64,000 nt of DNA from Devosia sp. SD17-2. Lineage in GTDB: Bacteria; Pseudomonadota; Alphaproteobacteria; Rhizobiales; Devosiaceae. The notes beneath the pieces are model-generated. The model was not told where the DNA came from. It did not search any database and was given only the letters and a program-made list of their open reading frames with translations. The stretch spans positions 1,257,001-1,321,000 of the forward strand of contig NZ_CP104002.1 in assembly GCF_029201565.1 (NCBI RefSeq), in the 5' to 3' direction. Every line of letters begins with the position of its first letter. Position 1 is the stretch's first letter. The translations under genes and the position numbers were made by a program. Shown here in pieces: positions 57,385-64,000 of the stretch.

Positions 57385-58205
57385 TGGGTGATCTTCGTTC
57401 GCTGGGCCCGGTGATGCTGGTTGGCGCCGGCAAGATGGGCATGGCCCTCGCTGAAGGCTGGCTTGATGCCGGGCTGCCGACAAGCAATCTGGTTCTCGTG
57501 GACCCAAATCCCGGTGAAGCGGCGCTGGCGCTGGCGGCGGACAATGACCTCGTCATTCATCCGCAGGCGGCGGGGCTGGTGCCCAATGTGCTGGTGCTGG
57601 CGGTCAAGCCGCAGATCATTGGCGCGGTGATGGAGGGGCTGCGGCAGGTCGTCGGTCCGCAGACACTGGTCATTTCCATTGCCGCAGGCGTTTCCATCGA
57701 CAAGCTGAGCCAGGGGCTGGGCACGGGTCGCGTGGTGCGCAGCATGCCGAATACGCCGGCGCAGATCGGCAAGGGGATCACCGGTGCGGTCGCCGGCTCT
57801 GAAGTCGAGCGCGCCGACCGGGACAGCGCCAATAGTCTGCTTGCAGCGGCCGGTCCGGTGGTGTGGTTTGATGCCGAGGGCGATCTTGATGCGGTGACCG
57901 CCGTTTCCGGATCGGGTCCCGCCTATGTGTTCAATCTCGTCGAGGCCATGGCTGCAGCGGGTGTGGCGCAGGGACTTCCCGAGCATGTGGCGATGCAGCT
58001 GGCGCGCCAGACCGTCATCGGCGCGGCGGCGCTGATGGAGGCCGACACGGCGCCGGCGAGCGTATTGCGCCAGAATGTAACCTCGCCGAAGGGCACGACG
58101 GCAGCGGCGCTCGACGTGCTGATGGCCGATGATGGGCTGGAGCCGCTGATGAAGCGCGCGGTAGACGCTGCCCGCAAGCGCAGCGAGGAGCTGGGGCAGG
58201 GCTGA
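57384..58205 (+). CDS. proC: Pyrroline-5-carboxylate reductase
   Basis: 273 residues. Last step of proline synthesis, NAD(P)H-dependent. The N-terminal Rossmann motif is VGAGKMGMALAEGW (about 12-25); the C-terminal dimer/active-site segment is SGSGPAYVFNLVEAM near 172 with a TSPKGTTAAAL block near 232. Translationally coupled to the YbjN gene (overlapping stop and start). Convergent with the MarR gene, 20 bases away. Confidence 0.96.
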   Translation: MGDLRSLGPVMLVGAGKMGMALAEGWLDAGLPTSNLVLVDPNPGEAALALAADNDLVIHPQAAGLVPNVLVLAVKPQIIGAVMEGLRQVVGPQTLVISIAAGVSIDKLSQGLGTGRVVRSMPNTPAQIGKGITGAVAGSEVERADRDSANSLLAAAGPVVWFDAEGDLDAVTAVSGSGPAYVFNLVEAMAAAGVAQGLPEHVAMQLARQTVIGAAALMEADTAPASVLRQNVTSPKGTTAAALDVLMADDGLEPLMKRAVDAARKRSEELGQG

Positions 58206-58225
58206 GGCCCTGCCGGCGCGTTTTC

Positions 58226-58744
58226 CTAGAGATTGACGGTGAGGTTTAGCCGGTCGAGCACGGGGTGATCGGCTGGGTCGACCATGCCGACAAAGAACCT
58301 GCGCAGCACATTGGCGCTCTCGGGCGGGAGAGCGGCGATCGATGCCTTGATGCGGCTGGCCTGCGTAGCTGACAGCGCGGCAAAGAAGGCGCGGCCCTTG
58401 TCGGTGGCATAGAGCAGGCGCTGGCGGCGATCGGACAGGCCGGTCTTCTGCTCGATATAGCCATTGTCGATCAGCTGACGGAGCACGCGGGCGAGACTCT
58501 GCTTGGTGATTTTGAGGACATCGAGAATGTCCGCCACCGGCATGCCGGGGCGCAGATTGACAAAATAAAGCACGCGGTGATGCGCGCGGCCAAATCCCTG
58601 GCGCTCAAGCAACGCGTCGGCATCCCCGGTAAAGTCCCGATAGGCAAAGAAAAACAGACCCATGATGTCGAGGGGCAGGTCTTCGTCTCCGGAAAGGGCA
58701 GAATTTATGTCAGCCTTGTTGACATTTTTTAGGCTCTCTGCCAT
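58226..58744 (-). CDS. MarR-family transcriptional regulator
   Basis: 172 residues with a winged helix-turn-helix (about 55-130): HHRVLYFVNLRPGMPVADIL, LKITKQSLARVLRQLIDNGY as recognition region, and GLSDRRQRLLYATDKG as the wing. No ligand site can be named. It is divergent from ilvE (135-base gap) and may regulate itself and ilvE. GGAG lies five bases before ATG 58744; the longer frame is not supported. Confidence 0.9.
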   Translation of the reverse strand: MAESLKNVNKADINSALSGDEDLPLDIMGLFFFAYRDFTGDADALLERQGFGRAHHRVLYFVNLRPGMPVADILDVLKITKQSLARVLRQLIDNGYIEQKTGLSDRRQRLLYATDKGRAFFAALSATQASRIKASIAALPPESANVLRRFFVGMVDPADHPVLDRLNLTVNL

Positions 58745-58879
58745 TTTCACTCCATCAAACCGCCGTTCCGTCTTATCCCAAAGACATTCAGGTTTGCCAA
58801 GGCCATGGGCCATGAGGCATATTTGACGGAATGACCGTTTCGACAACGGCAGCACAATTTAAGTATGTTGGAGAGGACT

Positions 58880-59770
58880 ATGGCAGGCCTGCCCATGGAC
58901 CAGCGTGATGGCTGGATCTGGTTCGATGGCGAACTCAAACCGTGGAAGGACGCGAAGATTCACGTGCTGACGCACGGGCTTCACTACGCCAGCTCGGTAT
59001 TCGAAGGCGAACGCGCCTATGGTGGCGAGATCTTCAAGTCGCGCGAGCACACCGAGCGGCTGATTCGTTCGGCGGCGACGCTGGACATGCCTTTCCCCTA
59101 CACCGTTGAAGAAATCGAAGCCGCCAAGCGCCTCGTGCTCGAAAAGAACGGCCTCGTCGACGCTTACCTGCGTCCGGTGGCCTGGCGCGGTTCGGAGGAA
59201 CTCTCGGTTCCTGCGCGCAACAACAAGGTGCATGTGGCGATCGCCGCATGGGTCTGGCCGAGCTATTTCTCCACCGAGGAGAAGCTCAAGGGCATCCGTC
59301 TTGAGTGGAGCAAGTGGAAGCGCCCGAGCCCGGAAACCATTCCGTCTTCGGCCAAGGCTGCTGGCCTCTACATGATCTGCACCCTGTCCAAGGACGCGGC
59401 CATGGCCAATGGCTATGCCGACGCGCTGATGCTGGACTACCGCGGCTATGTGGCTGAAGCCACCGGCGCGAACGTGTTCTTCATCAAGGGCAAGGAAATC
59501 ACCACGCCGACCCCGGATTGCATCCTCAACGGGATCACCCGTCAGACGCTGATCCAACTGGCCAAGGACAACGGTTTCACCGTTATCGAACGCTACATCA
59601 AGCCGGAAGAGCTCAGCACTTTTGACGAGTGCTTCCTGACCGGTACGGCCGCGGAAGTTACCCCGGTGTCGCTGATCGGCGACTACAGCTTCACCCCCGG
59701 TGAAGGCTGCCGCACGCTGATCGACGCCTATACGGCTGCCGTGACGCCGAAGAAGGCCGCTGCGGAGTAA
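58880..59770 (+). CDS. ilvE: Branched-chain amino acid aminotransferase
   Basis: 296 residues, fold-type IV PLP enzyme. FDGELKPWKDAKIHVLTHGLHY at the start, VFEGERAY near 47, the PLP-Lys segment SSAKAAGLYM (Lys near 157) and EATGANVFFIKG near 195 are characteristic. It makes Leu, Ile and Val from the 2-oxo acids. ATG 58880 follows GGAGAGG. Divergent from a MarR regulator and closed by a strong terminator, so a monocistronic unit. Confidence 0.95.
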   Translation: MAGLPMDQRDGWIWFDGELKPWKDAKIHVLTHGLHYASSVFEGERAYGGEIFKSREHTERLIRSAATLDMPFPYTVEEIEAAKRLVLEKNGLVDAYLRPVAWRGSEELSVPARNNKVHVAIAAWVWPSYFSTEEKLKGIRLEWSKWKRPSPETIPSSAKAAGLYMICTLSKDAAMANGYADALMLDYRGYVAEATGANVFFIKGKEITTPTPDCILNGITRQTLIQLAKDNGFTVIERYIKPEELSTFDECFLTGTAAEVTPVSLIGDYSFTPGEGCRTLIDAYTAAVTPKKAAAE

Positions 59771-59800
59771 GGCTGGGTTTTTCAGACACAGAATTTGAAG

Positions 59801-59827
59801 GCCGGGCAGAGATGCCCGGCTTTTTTG
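59801..59827 (+). terminator. Intrinsic terminator after ilvE
   Basis: GCCGGGCA (59801-59808), GAGA tetraloop, TGCCCGGC (59813-59820), then six T. A perfect 8-bp stem 30 bases after the ilvE stop codon. Confidence 0.95.
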
Positions 59828-59853
59828 TTTTCAGCGAGGAGAACCCCACCTGG

Positions 59854-59876
59854 CCTCCCCCCTGGTAGGGGGAAGG
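59854..59876. repeat. GC-rich hairpin of the dispersed palindromic family
   Basis: CCTCCCCCCT and AGGGGGAAGG with a GGT loop, one mismatch from the usual arms. It lies between the ilvE terminator and the moaE stop. Confidence 0.65.
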
Positions 59877-59900
59877 ATCGGCCGGTGGGTAACGGGAAAT

Positions 59901-60353
59901 CTAGCCCTCGTCGACCCACCGATCGCGGGCGGCGTTGTCGGCGGGTTTGGCTTCTACCCAACTCGTGCCGGTCGCGGTTTCTTCCTGTTTCCAGAAGGGC
60001 GCGTTGGTCTTGAGGTAGTCCATCAGGAACTGGGCGCCGTCGAAGGCCGCCTGGCGATGGGGGGCGAGGGTCATCACCTGCATGATCGGCTCACCGGGCA
60101 CGAGGCGCCCGTGGCGATGGATGATCGCCGCGTCGGTGAGCGCGAAGCGGGCGATGGCGGCGTCGCGGATGGCTGATATCTCGTTCTCGGCCAGCTCGGG
60201 ATAGCATTCCAGAATGAGCGCGGTGATCGGGCGTTCGGGCAGGGAACGGACGAGGCCGGTGAAGGTGACCGCGGCTCCCGCATCGGGATGGCCAGCCTGA
60301 AATGCGGTGAGCTCGGCGCCGGGATCAAAGGGTGCGCTGGTGACGCGGATCAT
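59901..60353 (-). CDS. moaE: Molybdopterin synthase catalytic subunit
   Basis: 150 residues. Large subunit of molybdopterin synthase, which inserts two sulfurs into precursor Z. The family segments GAAVTFTGLVR near 29, IIHRHGRLVPGEPIM near 80 and the catalytic-Lys FWKQEE near 122 are present. ATG 60353 follows the moaD stop after one base, so the two subunits are co-translated. GTG 60362 is an alternative start. Confidence 0.94.
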   Translation of the reverse strand: MIRVTSAPFDPGAELTAFQAGHPDAGAAVTFTGLVRSLPERPITALILECYPELAENEISAIRDAAIARFALTDAAIIHRHGRLVPGEPIMQVMTLAPHRQAAFDGAQFLMDYLKTNAPFWKQEETATGTSWVEAKPADNAARDRWVDEG

Positions 60354-60354
60354 C

Positions 60355-60606
60355 TCAACCACCGGTCATGGGCGGCAGGATGGCGATGGTGTCGGCACCC
60401 TCTATGGGCGTGTCCCAGGGGACGATGCGGGCGTTTTTCGAGAGCTTGAACTGGGCCGGATTGGCCATGGCATGGTCGAGCCCCTCGTCATTGGCGCGCA
60501 GCCAGGCGACGAGATCGCCGAGGGTTTCGACATCGGCGGGCGGGTTGACCTCGTCGCTGGCGCGGTTGAGGCGCTCCCGCAGCCAGGCGAAGTAGAGAAT
60601 CTTCAT
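60355..60606 (-). CDS. moaD: Molybdopterin synthase sulfur-carrier subunit
   Basis: 83 residues, ubiquitin fold, ending in the Gly-Gly tail (PPMTGG) that carries the thiocarboxylate sulfur. It starts MKILYFAWLRERL and overlaps the pgsA stop by 4 bases (ATGA). Works with MoaE directly downstream. Confidence 0.93.
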   Translation of the reverse strand: MKILYFAWLRERLNRASDEVNPPADVETLGDLVAWLRANDEGLDHAMANPAQFKLSKNARIVPWDTPIEGADTIAILPPMTGG

Positions 60607-61169
60607 TTGCCGATGCCGGACAGATGCGGCCAGGAGGCGCGCAAATACTGCCAGCCGGTCCAGAGCGTCAGTGCGCCGGCGGCCCAGAGCAGGACGTCGG
60701 AGACAAGGCCAAGGCCGGGAATGATGCGTTCGGCGAGAACCGCGGCGAGGGCAACGAGCTGGATCGTGGTCTTCCATTTCGCCAGCTTGCTGACCGGCAG
60801 GACCACGGTCTTGTTGCCGAGGAATTCGCGCAGGCCCGGAATGAAGAATTCGCGGAAGAGGATAGCGACGGCGGGGATCATGTCCCAGCCCGAAAAGCTG
60901 CCGTCCCAGGCGAGGGCGGCAATGAGAATGCCGACCAGAAGCTTGTCGGCGATGGGATCGAGCATGCGGCCGAGATCGGAATACTGGTTCCAGGCGCGGG
61001 CGAGATAGCCGTCGAGCCAATCGCTGGCGGCGGCGAGAACGTAAAGCACCAGGGCCACGACGCGCAGGATGATATCGCCGTGCATCACCAGATAGGTGAT
61101 GGGGATGATCGCGAGAATGCGCGCGATGGTGATGATGTTCGGGACGAGGGTAAGTGGATTTCTGGCCAT
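60603..61169 (-). CDS. pgsA: CDP-diacylglycerol--glycerol-3-phosphate 3-phosphatidyltransferase
   Basis: 188 residues, integral membrane, six helices. The CDP-alcohol phosphotransferase motif DGx2ARx8Gx3Dx3D is exact: DGYLARAWNQYSDLGRMLDP, running on into IADK (about 53-76). It makes phosphatidylglycerol phosphate for PG and cardiolipin. The pgsA-moaD-moaE overlap chain is usual in alphaproteobacteria, where uvrC normally precedes it; here two other genes intervene. Confidence 0.95.
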   Translation of the reverse strand: MARNPLTLVPNIITIARILAIIPITYLVMHGDIILRVVALVLYVLAAASDWLDGYLARAWNQYSDLGRMLDPIADKLLVGILIAALAWDGSFSGWDMIPAVAILFREFFIPGLREFLGNKTVVLPVSKLAKWKTTIQLVALAAVLAERIIPGLGLVSDVLLWAAGALTLWTGWQYLRASWPHLSGIGK

Positions 61170-61236
61170 GGCCGGAGAGAACAGGAATGGCGGCGAGGGG
61201 TCAAGGTGTTCCCTCTCGGGAAGAGTTTCACCCCCA

Positions 61237-61297
61237 CCTAGCTTTGCTACGGCCCTTTGGGCCTAGCGACGCTACCTCCCCCTTCGGAGGGGGAGGT
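61237..61297. repeat. GC-rich hairpin of the dispersed family with CCTAGCTTTGCT block
   Basis: ACCTCCCCCT/AGGGGGAGGT with a TCGG loop at 61274-61297, preceded at 61237-61248 by CCTAGCTTTGCT, the same block found next to the copy at 3.57 kb. It lies between the pgsA start and the aroG stop. Confidence 0.75.
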
Positions 61298-61317
61298 GGG
61301 ATCGTAGATGGCGAACG

Positions 61318-62391
61318 TTATGCGACGGCCTGGTTGGTGGCGGCGCGGCGCTTGGTGACGGATTCGGCGAGGGCTTCAAGGGCGGCGACGGTGGTGTCCC
61401 AATCGATGCAGCCGTCGGTGATGGACTGGCCGTAGACCAGATCCTGGCCCGGAACGAGGTCCTGGCGGCCGGCGACGATGTTTGATTCCACCATCACGCC
61501 GATAATGCGCTTGTCGCCATTGGCGACCTGGGTGCCGATCTCGGCCAGAACCAGCGGCTGGTTTTCCGGCTTCTTGGAGGAGTTGGCGTGGCTGGCGTCG
61601 ATCATGATGGCCGGGGTGAGGCCGGCCTTGGTGGCGGCATTGGCAGCGTCTTCAACGCTCTGGGCATCGTAATTGGTGGTTTTGCCGCCGCGCAGGATGA
61701 TGTGGCAGTCCTCATTGCCCGTCGTCGAGGCGATGGCCGAACGACCGTCCTTGGTGACGGCGAGGAAGTGGTGCGGCTGGGAGGCCGAGAGCACGGCGTC
61801 GAGCGCGATCTTGACGTTGCCATCGGTGCCGTTCTTGAAGCCGACCGGGCAGGAGAGGCCGGAGGACAGCTCGCGGTGAATCTGGCTCTCGGTGGTGCGC
61901 GCGCCGATGGCGGCCCAGGAGACGAGGTCGGCAATGTACTGCGGCGTCGTCATGTCGAGGAATTCGCAGGCTGCGGGCAGGCCGAGGTTGGCGATGTCGA
62001 GCAGCAGCGACCGGGCGGTGTGCAGGCCCTGGTCGATATTGAAGCTGCCGTCGAGCTCGGGGTCGTTGATCAAACCCTTCCAACCAACCGTGGTGCGCGG
62101 CTTTTCGAAGTAGACGCGCATGATGATTTCGAGGCGGTCACCGAGACGCTCGCGCAGCGGGGCGAGGCGCTTGGCATAGTCCATGGCAGCGGCCGGATCG
62201 TGGATGGAGCAGGGACCAACAATAACGGCCAGGCGATCATCCTTGCCGGTCAAGATATTGTGGAAGTCGTGGCGCGCGGAGAGCACGGTGCGGGTAGCCG
62301 CGTCTGTGCGCGGATGCTGGCGCATCACCTCGATGGGCGTGGCGAGGGTCTTGATTTCGGTGATGCGGAGATCGTCGGTGGACTTGAGCAT
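61318..62391 (-). CDS. aroG: Class I 3-deoxy-7-phosphoheptulonate (DAHP) synthase
   Basis: 357 residues, AroF/G/H-type enzyme joining PEP and erythrose 4-phosphate, the entry to chorismate. Active-site segments are visible: GPCSIHD near 60, MRVYFEKPRTTVGWKG near 92, FKNGTDGN near 186 and IDASHANSSKKPENQP near 264. Which aromatic amino acid inhibits it cannot be read from sequence. AGGAAG nine bases upstream of ATG 62391 is the ribosome binding site. An attenuator-like leader precedes it. Confidence 0.96.
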   Translation of the reverse strand: MLKSTDDLRITEIKTLATPIEVMRQHPRTDAATRTVLSARHDFHNILTGKDDRLAVIVGPCSIHDPAAAMDYAKRLAPLRERLGDRLEIIMRVYFEKPRTTVGWKGLINDPELDGSFNIDQGLHTARSLLLDIANLGLPAACEFLDMTTPQYIADLVSWAAIGARTTESQIHRELSSGLSCPVGFKNGTDGNVKIALDAVLSASQPHHFLAVTKDGRSAIASTTGNEDCHIILRGGKTTNYDAQSVEDAANAATKAGLTPAIMIDASHANSSKKPENQPLVLAEIGTQVANGDKRIIGVMVESNIVAGRQDLVPGQDLVYGQSITDGCIDWDTTVAALEALAESVTKRRAATNQAVA

Positions 62392-62427
62392 TTTCGTTGG
62401 CTTCCTGGGTTATTCAGGAGGCGGCCA

Positions 62428-62458
62428 AGAAAAAAGCCGCCTCGAAAGTCGGGCGGCT
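62428..62458 (-). terminator. Attenuator terminator upstream of aroG
   Basis: On the minus strand AGCCGCC (plus 62452-62458), a 10-base loop, GGCGGCT (62435-62441), ending in six T (62430-62435). It sits between the leader peptide and aroG, 37 bases before the aroG ATG, so it can only act as an attenuator of aroG. Confidence 0.85.
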
Positions 62459-62490
62459 GGCTTGCGATTTGGGTCTAATCTTTGTCGGGA

Positions 62491-62565
62491 TCAGGACGCG
62501 CGCGCATTAGCCTCCGCCGGGAGCGGATAGCTAAAATACCAGTAAAAGGTGGCTGCGTTGATCAT
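62491..62565 (-). CDS. Aromatic-rich leader peptide of aroG
   Basis: 24 codons: MINAATFYWYFSYPLPAEAN, then ARAS and a stop. Six of residues 7-13 are aromatic (Phe7, Tyr8, Trp9, Tyr10, Phe11, Tyr13), including all three aromatic amino acids, which matches the end-products of the pathway started by AroG. There is no Shine-Dalgarno sequence; the upstream promoter-like hexamers place the start of transcription at the ATG, so it would be a leaderless reading frame. Ribosome stalling here should favour an antiterminator and expression of aroG. Confidence 0.8.
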   Translation of the reverse strand: MINAATFYWYFSYPLPAEANARAS

Positions 62566-62651
62566 GGCGAGGAAGCTAGCGCCGAGTCTGCGACTTGTCG
62601 AGTCCCGACTTTCGTAGGGTATGGCCCGCCGAAGCGGGCCATGTTCGCGCG

Positions 62652-63155
62652 TTAGAGCGAGACCTTGGAGTTGTCGCCCATGTCGGGCTTGGCCCCCGTG
62701 GCGACGGCAAACAGCATCTTGGCGCCGGCGATGAGGCCATTCGGGCCATCCCAGAGCTCGGCATCTTCGGGCGTTACCGTGATCAGGCGGATCTGAGGAT
62801 CGTTCTCGTCATCCCAGAACGCCTTGTCGAAGGCATTCCAGAGATCCTTGATCTTCGCACGGTCATTGGTGACGACCGCCTTGCCCGCAATCACGACATA
62901 GCTGTGGTTGGCGTTGTCGGCGAAGCCCAGCGACACATTGGGGAACTTGGCGAGTTCATCGACCTTGCCGGTATCGGCGCTGGTGAGAAAGTAGATCGCG
63001 TTTTCATCGCGCTCTACGCGGGCAGACATCGGACGGCTGGCCTGCTGCTCGCCATTCCACGTCGTGAACATGCAGAAGTCGATGTCGTCAGCCAGTTCCC
63101 AGATGCGGTCGATGGCTTCGTCGCGCGGCAGTGTGGTGTTGTTGTCTACGGCCAT
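62652..63155 (-). CDS. Pyridoxamine 5'-phosphate oxidase family (general stress protein 26-like)
   Basis: 167 residues, a single flavin-binding split-barrel domain: DDIDFCMFTTWNGEQQASRPMSARV near the N-terminus, IYFLTSADTGKVDEL near 55 and NHSYVVIAGKAVV near 82. It resembles the GS26/YzzA-like group, which binds FMN or FAD; it is not PdxH. AGGAG lies eight bases before ATG 63155. It sits upstream of aroG on the same strand but is followed by aroG's own promoter. Confidence 0.87.
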   Translation of the reverse strand: MAVDNNTTLPRDEAIDRIWELADDIDFCMFTTWNGEQQASRPMSARVERDENAIYFLTSADTGKVDELAKFPNVSLGFADNANHSYVVIAGKAVVTNDRAKIKDLWNAFDKAFWDDENDPQIRLITVTPEDAELWDGPNGLIAGAKMLFAVATGAKPDMGDNSKVSL

Positions 63156-63251
63156 AGTGAGGCTCCTGATAAGGTCGGGAACCAAACGTTCAGCCAAGAC
63201 AGAAGTTGCCTGACCGCGATCACGCTTCGGCCAGTCTTGTAACGGCGCCCC

Positions 63252-64000
63252 TCAGGTGCGGTTGAAATGGTCGTAGATCAGCTGCGCCATTGCGCTCGAG
63301 ATAGAGGGCACAGCCTGAAGATCGGCGAGGGAGGCGCGGGAGACGGCCTTGGCGGAACCGAAATGGTTGAGCAGCGAGCGTTTCCGCGTGGGGCCAATGC
63401 CTTCGATTTCGTCGAGCGGGTTCTTGATCGTGTCCTTCTTGCGCTTGGCGCGGTGGGTGCCGATGGCAAAGCGGTGGGCTTCGTCGCGCAGGCGCTGGAC
63501 ATAGTAGAGCACGGGATCGCGGTGCGGCAGCATGAAGGCATCGCGGCCTTCCATGAAGAATTTTTCGCGGCCGGCATCACGGTCTTCGCCCTTGGCGATG
63601 CCGATGAAGATCACTTCCTTGGGGAGGTTGAGGGTGGAGATTACTTCGCGCACGGCGCTCATCTGACCGGCACCACCGTCGATGAAGACGAGGTCGGGCC
63701 AATCGGGCATGCCGGTGTTTTCATCCTCGGCGTCGGTGTCGCTTTCGGCGGCGAGGCGGGCAAAGCGGCGGGTCAGCACTTCGCGCATCATGCCGAAGTC
63801 GTCGCCGGCGGAGATGTCGGATTTGATGTTGAAGGTGCGGTAGTGCTTTTTGGAAAAGCCTTCCTCACCGGCAACGACCATGGCGCCGACCATATTGGTG
63901 CCGGAGATGTGGGAGTTGTCGTAGATCTCGATGCGCCGCGGAACGTTTTCCAGCGCGAATGTCTCGGCAACGCCTTCGAGCAGGGCGCGGTGTGAGGCGC
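63252..64000 (-). CDS. uvrC: Excinuclease ABC subunit C, 5' part outside the window
   Basis: C-terminal 249 codons of UvrC, which cuts both sides of a DNA lesion in nucleotide excision repair. Visible are the RNase H-like catalytic domain ([20 protein letters not shown] at the window edge, then [16 protein letters not shown]) and the C-terminal helix-hairpin-helix pair ([20 protein letters not shown]). The frame is open through base 64000. The stretch between the catalytic motifs has an acidic insert ([15 protein letters not shown]). The stop codon is at 63252. Confidence 0.96.
   Translation of the reverse strand, partial: ASHRALLEGVAETFALENVPRRIEIYDNSHISGTNMVGAMVVAGEEGFSKKHYRTFNIKSDISAGDDFGMMREVLTRRFARLAAESDTDAEDENTGMPDWPDLVFIDGGAGQMSAVREVISTLNLPKEVIFIGIAKGEDRDAGREKFFMEGRDAFMLPHRDPVLYYVQRLRDEAHRFAIGTHRAKRKKDTIKNPLDEIEGIGPTRKRSLLNHFGSAKAVSRASLADLQAVPSISSAMAQLIYDHFNRT

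Larger units (their letters stand above)
62392..62601 (-). promoter_or_regulatory. Attenuator region of aroG with leaderless promoter
   Basis: Minus strand, in order: TCGACA (plus-strand 62596-62601), a 16-base spacer, CTAGCT (62574-62579), then 8 bases to the ATG of the leader peptide, so the transcript would start at or within a base or two of the ATG. After the peptide come possible CTAAT/ATTAG and GGCGG/CCGCC pairings, the terminator, and a TCCTG/CAGGA mini-hairpin over the aroG ribosome binding site. This follows the plan of the Sinorhizobium trpL attenuator. Confidence 0.75.

Overview
The window is a GC-rich chromosomal segment with dense, mostly housekeeping gene content. The gene set points to an alphaproteobacterium of the order Hyphomicrobiales (Rhizobiales): a petABC cytochrome bc1 operon with separate cytochrome b and c1 genes, an agp-type alpha-galactoside ABC cluster like that of Sinorhizobium, prs-rplY-pth and lgt-methyltransferase-pgeF gene groups, and a leaderless aromatic attenuator. 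A Devosia-like organism would fit, but that genus call is an impression and not proven by the sequence. I see no transposase, integrase, phage gene, CRISPR array, rRNA or tRNA.

Layout. 0-9.9 kb: purine and carbon catabolism (partial guaD, glcB, ade, a xylitol-type dehydrogenase) with a HugZ-like protein, a CocE/NonD hydrolase and an MgtC membrane protein. 9.9-12.6 kb: a highly structured non-coding stretch, then a divergent pair made of a degenerate receiver-domain protein and a CadC-like one-pass membrane protein with C-terminal TPRs. 12.6-15.5 kb: an overlapping murL-murD2-emrE operon, the alternative route to D-glutamate in peptidoglycan precursors. 15.7-24.5 kb: acetyltransferases, NUDIX hydrolases, a calcineurin-like phosphoesterase, glutathionyl-hydroquinone reductase, CCA-adding enzyme, a cysteine-less DUF1059 protein, a RecF-like ATPase, hemF and trmL. 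24.7-28.3 kb: petABC, a small protein and apt. 28.3-32.5 kb: GFA and VOC proteins, TerC with a sequestered ribosome binding site, a small secreted protein and a MaoC pair.

32.6-49.6 kb is the accessory-looking part. It holds an AraC regulator with a first GH4 glycosidase, a solitary flavin-dependent tryptophan-halogenase-like protein, ychF followed by a nested hairpin array, a Tat-exported multicopper oxidase, a phosphotransferase, and a second AraC regulator divergent from a complete alpha-galactoside uptake and hydrolysis operon (binding protein, two permeases, a double ATPase and MelA). 49.6-64 kb is again core: pth, rplY, prs, pgeF, a MidA/NDUFAF7-type methyltransferase, lgt, ubiK, proC, ilvE, moaE-moaD-pgsA, aroG, a flavin-reductase-like protein and the 3' part of uvrC.

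The strongest unexpected signal is upstream of aroG. A 24-codon open frame carrying Phe-Tyr-Trp-Tyr-Phe-Ser-Tyr sits directly behind a promoter-like pair of hexamers with almost no untranslated leader, and is followed by an intrinsic terminator just before aroG. This is the complete architecture of a leaderless transcription attenuator for the first step of aromatic amino acid synthesis. Other items worth following are the murL-murD2-emrE operon, the Shine-Dalgarno-masking hairpin before terC, a 21-bp-spaced repeated operator between the second AraC gene and agpA, the structured 9.86-10.13 kb region, and eight copies of a GC-rich hairpin repeat.
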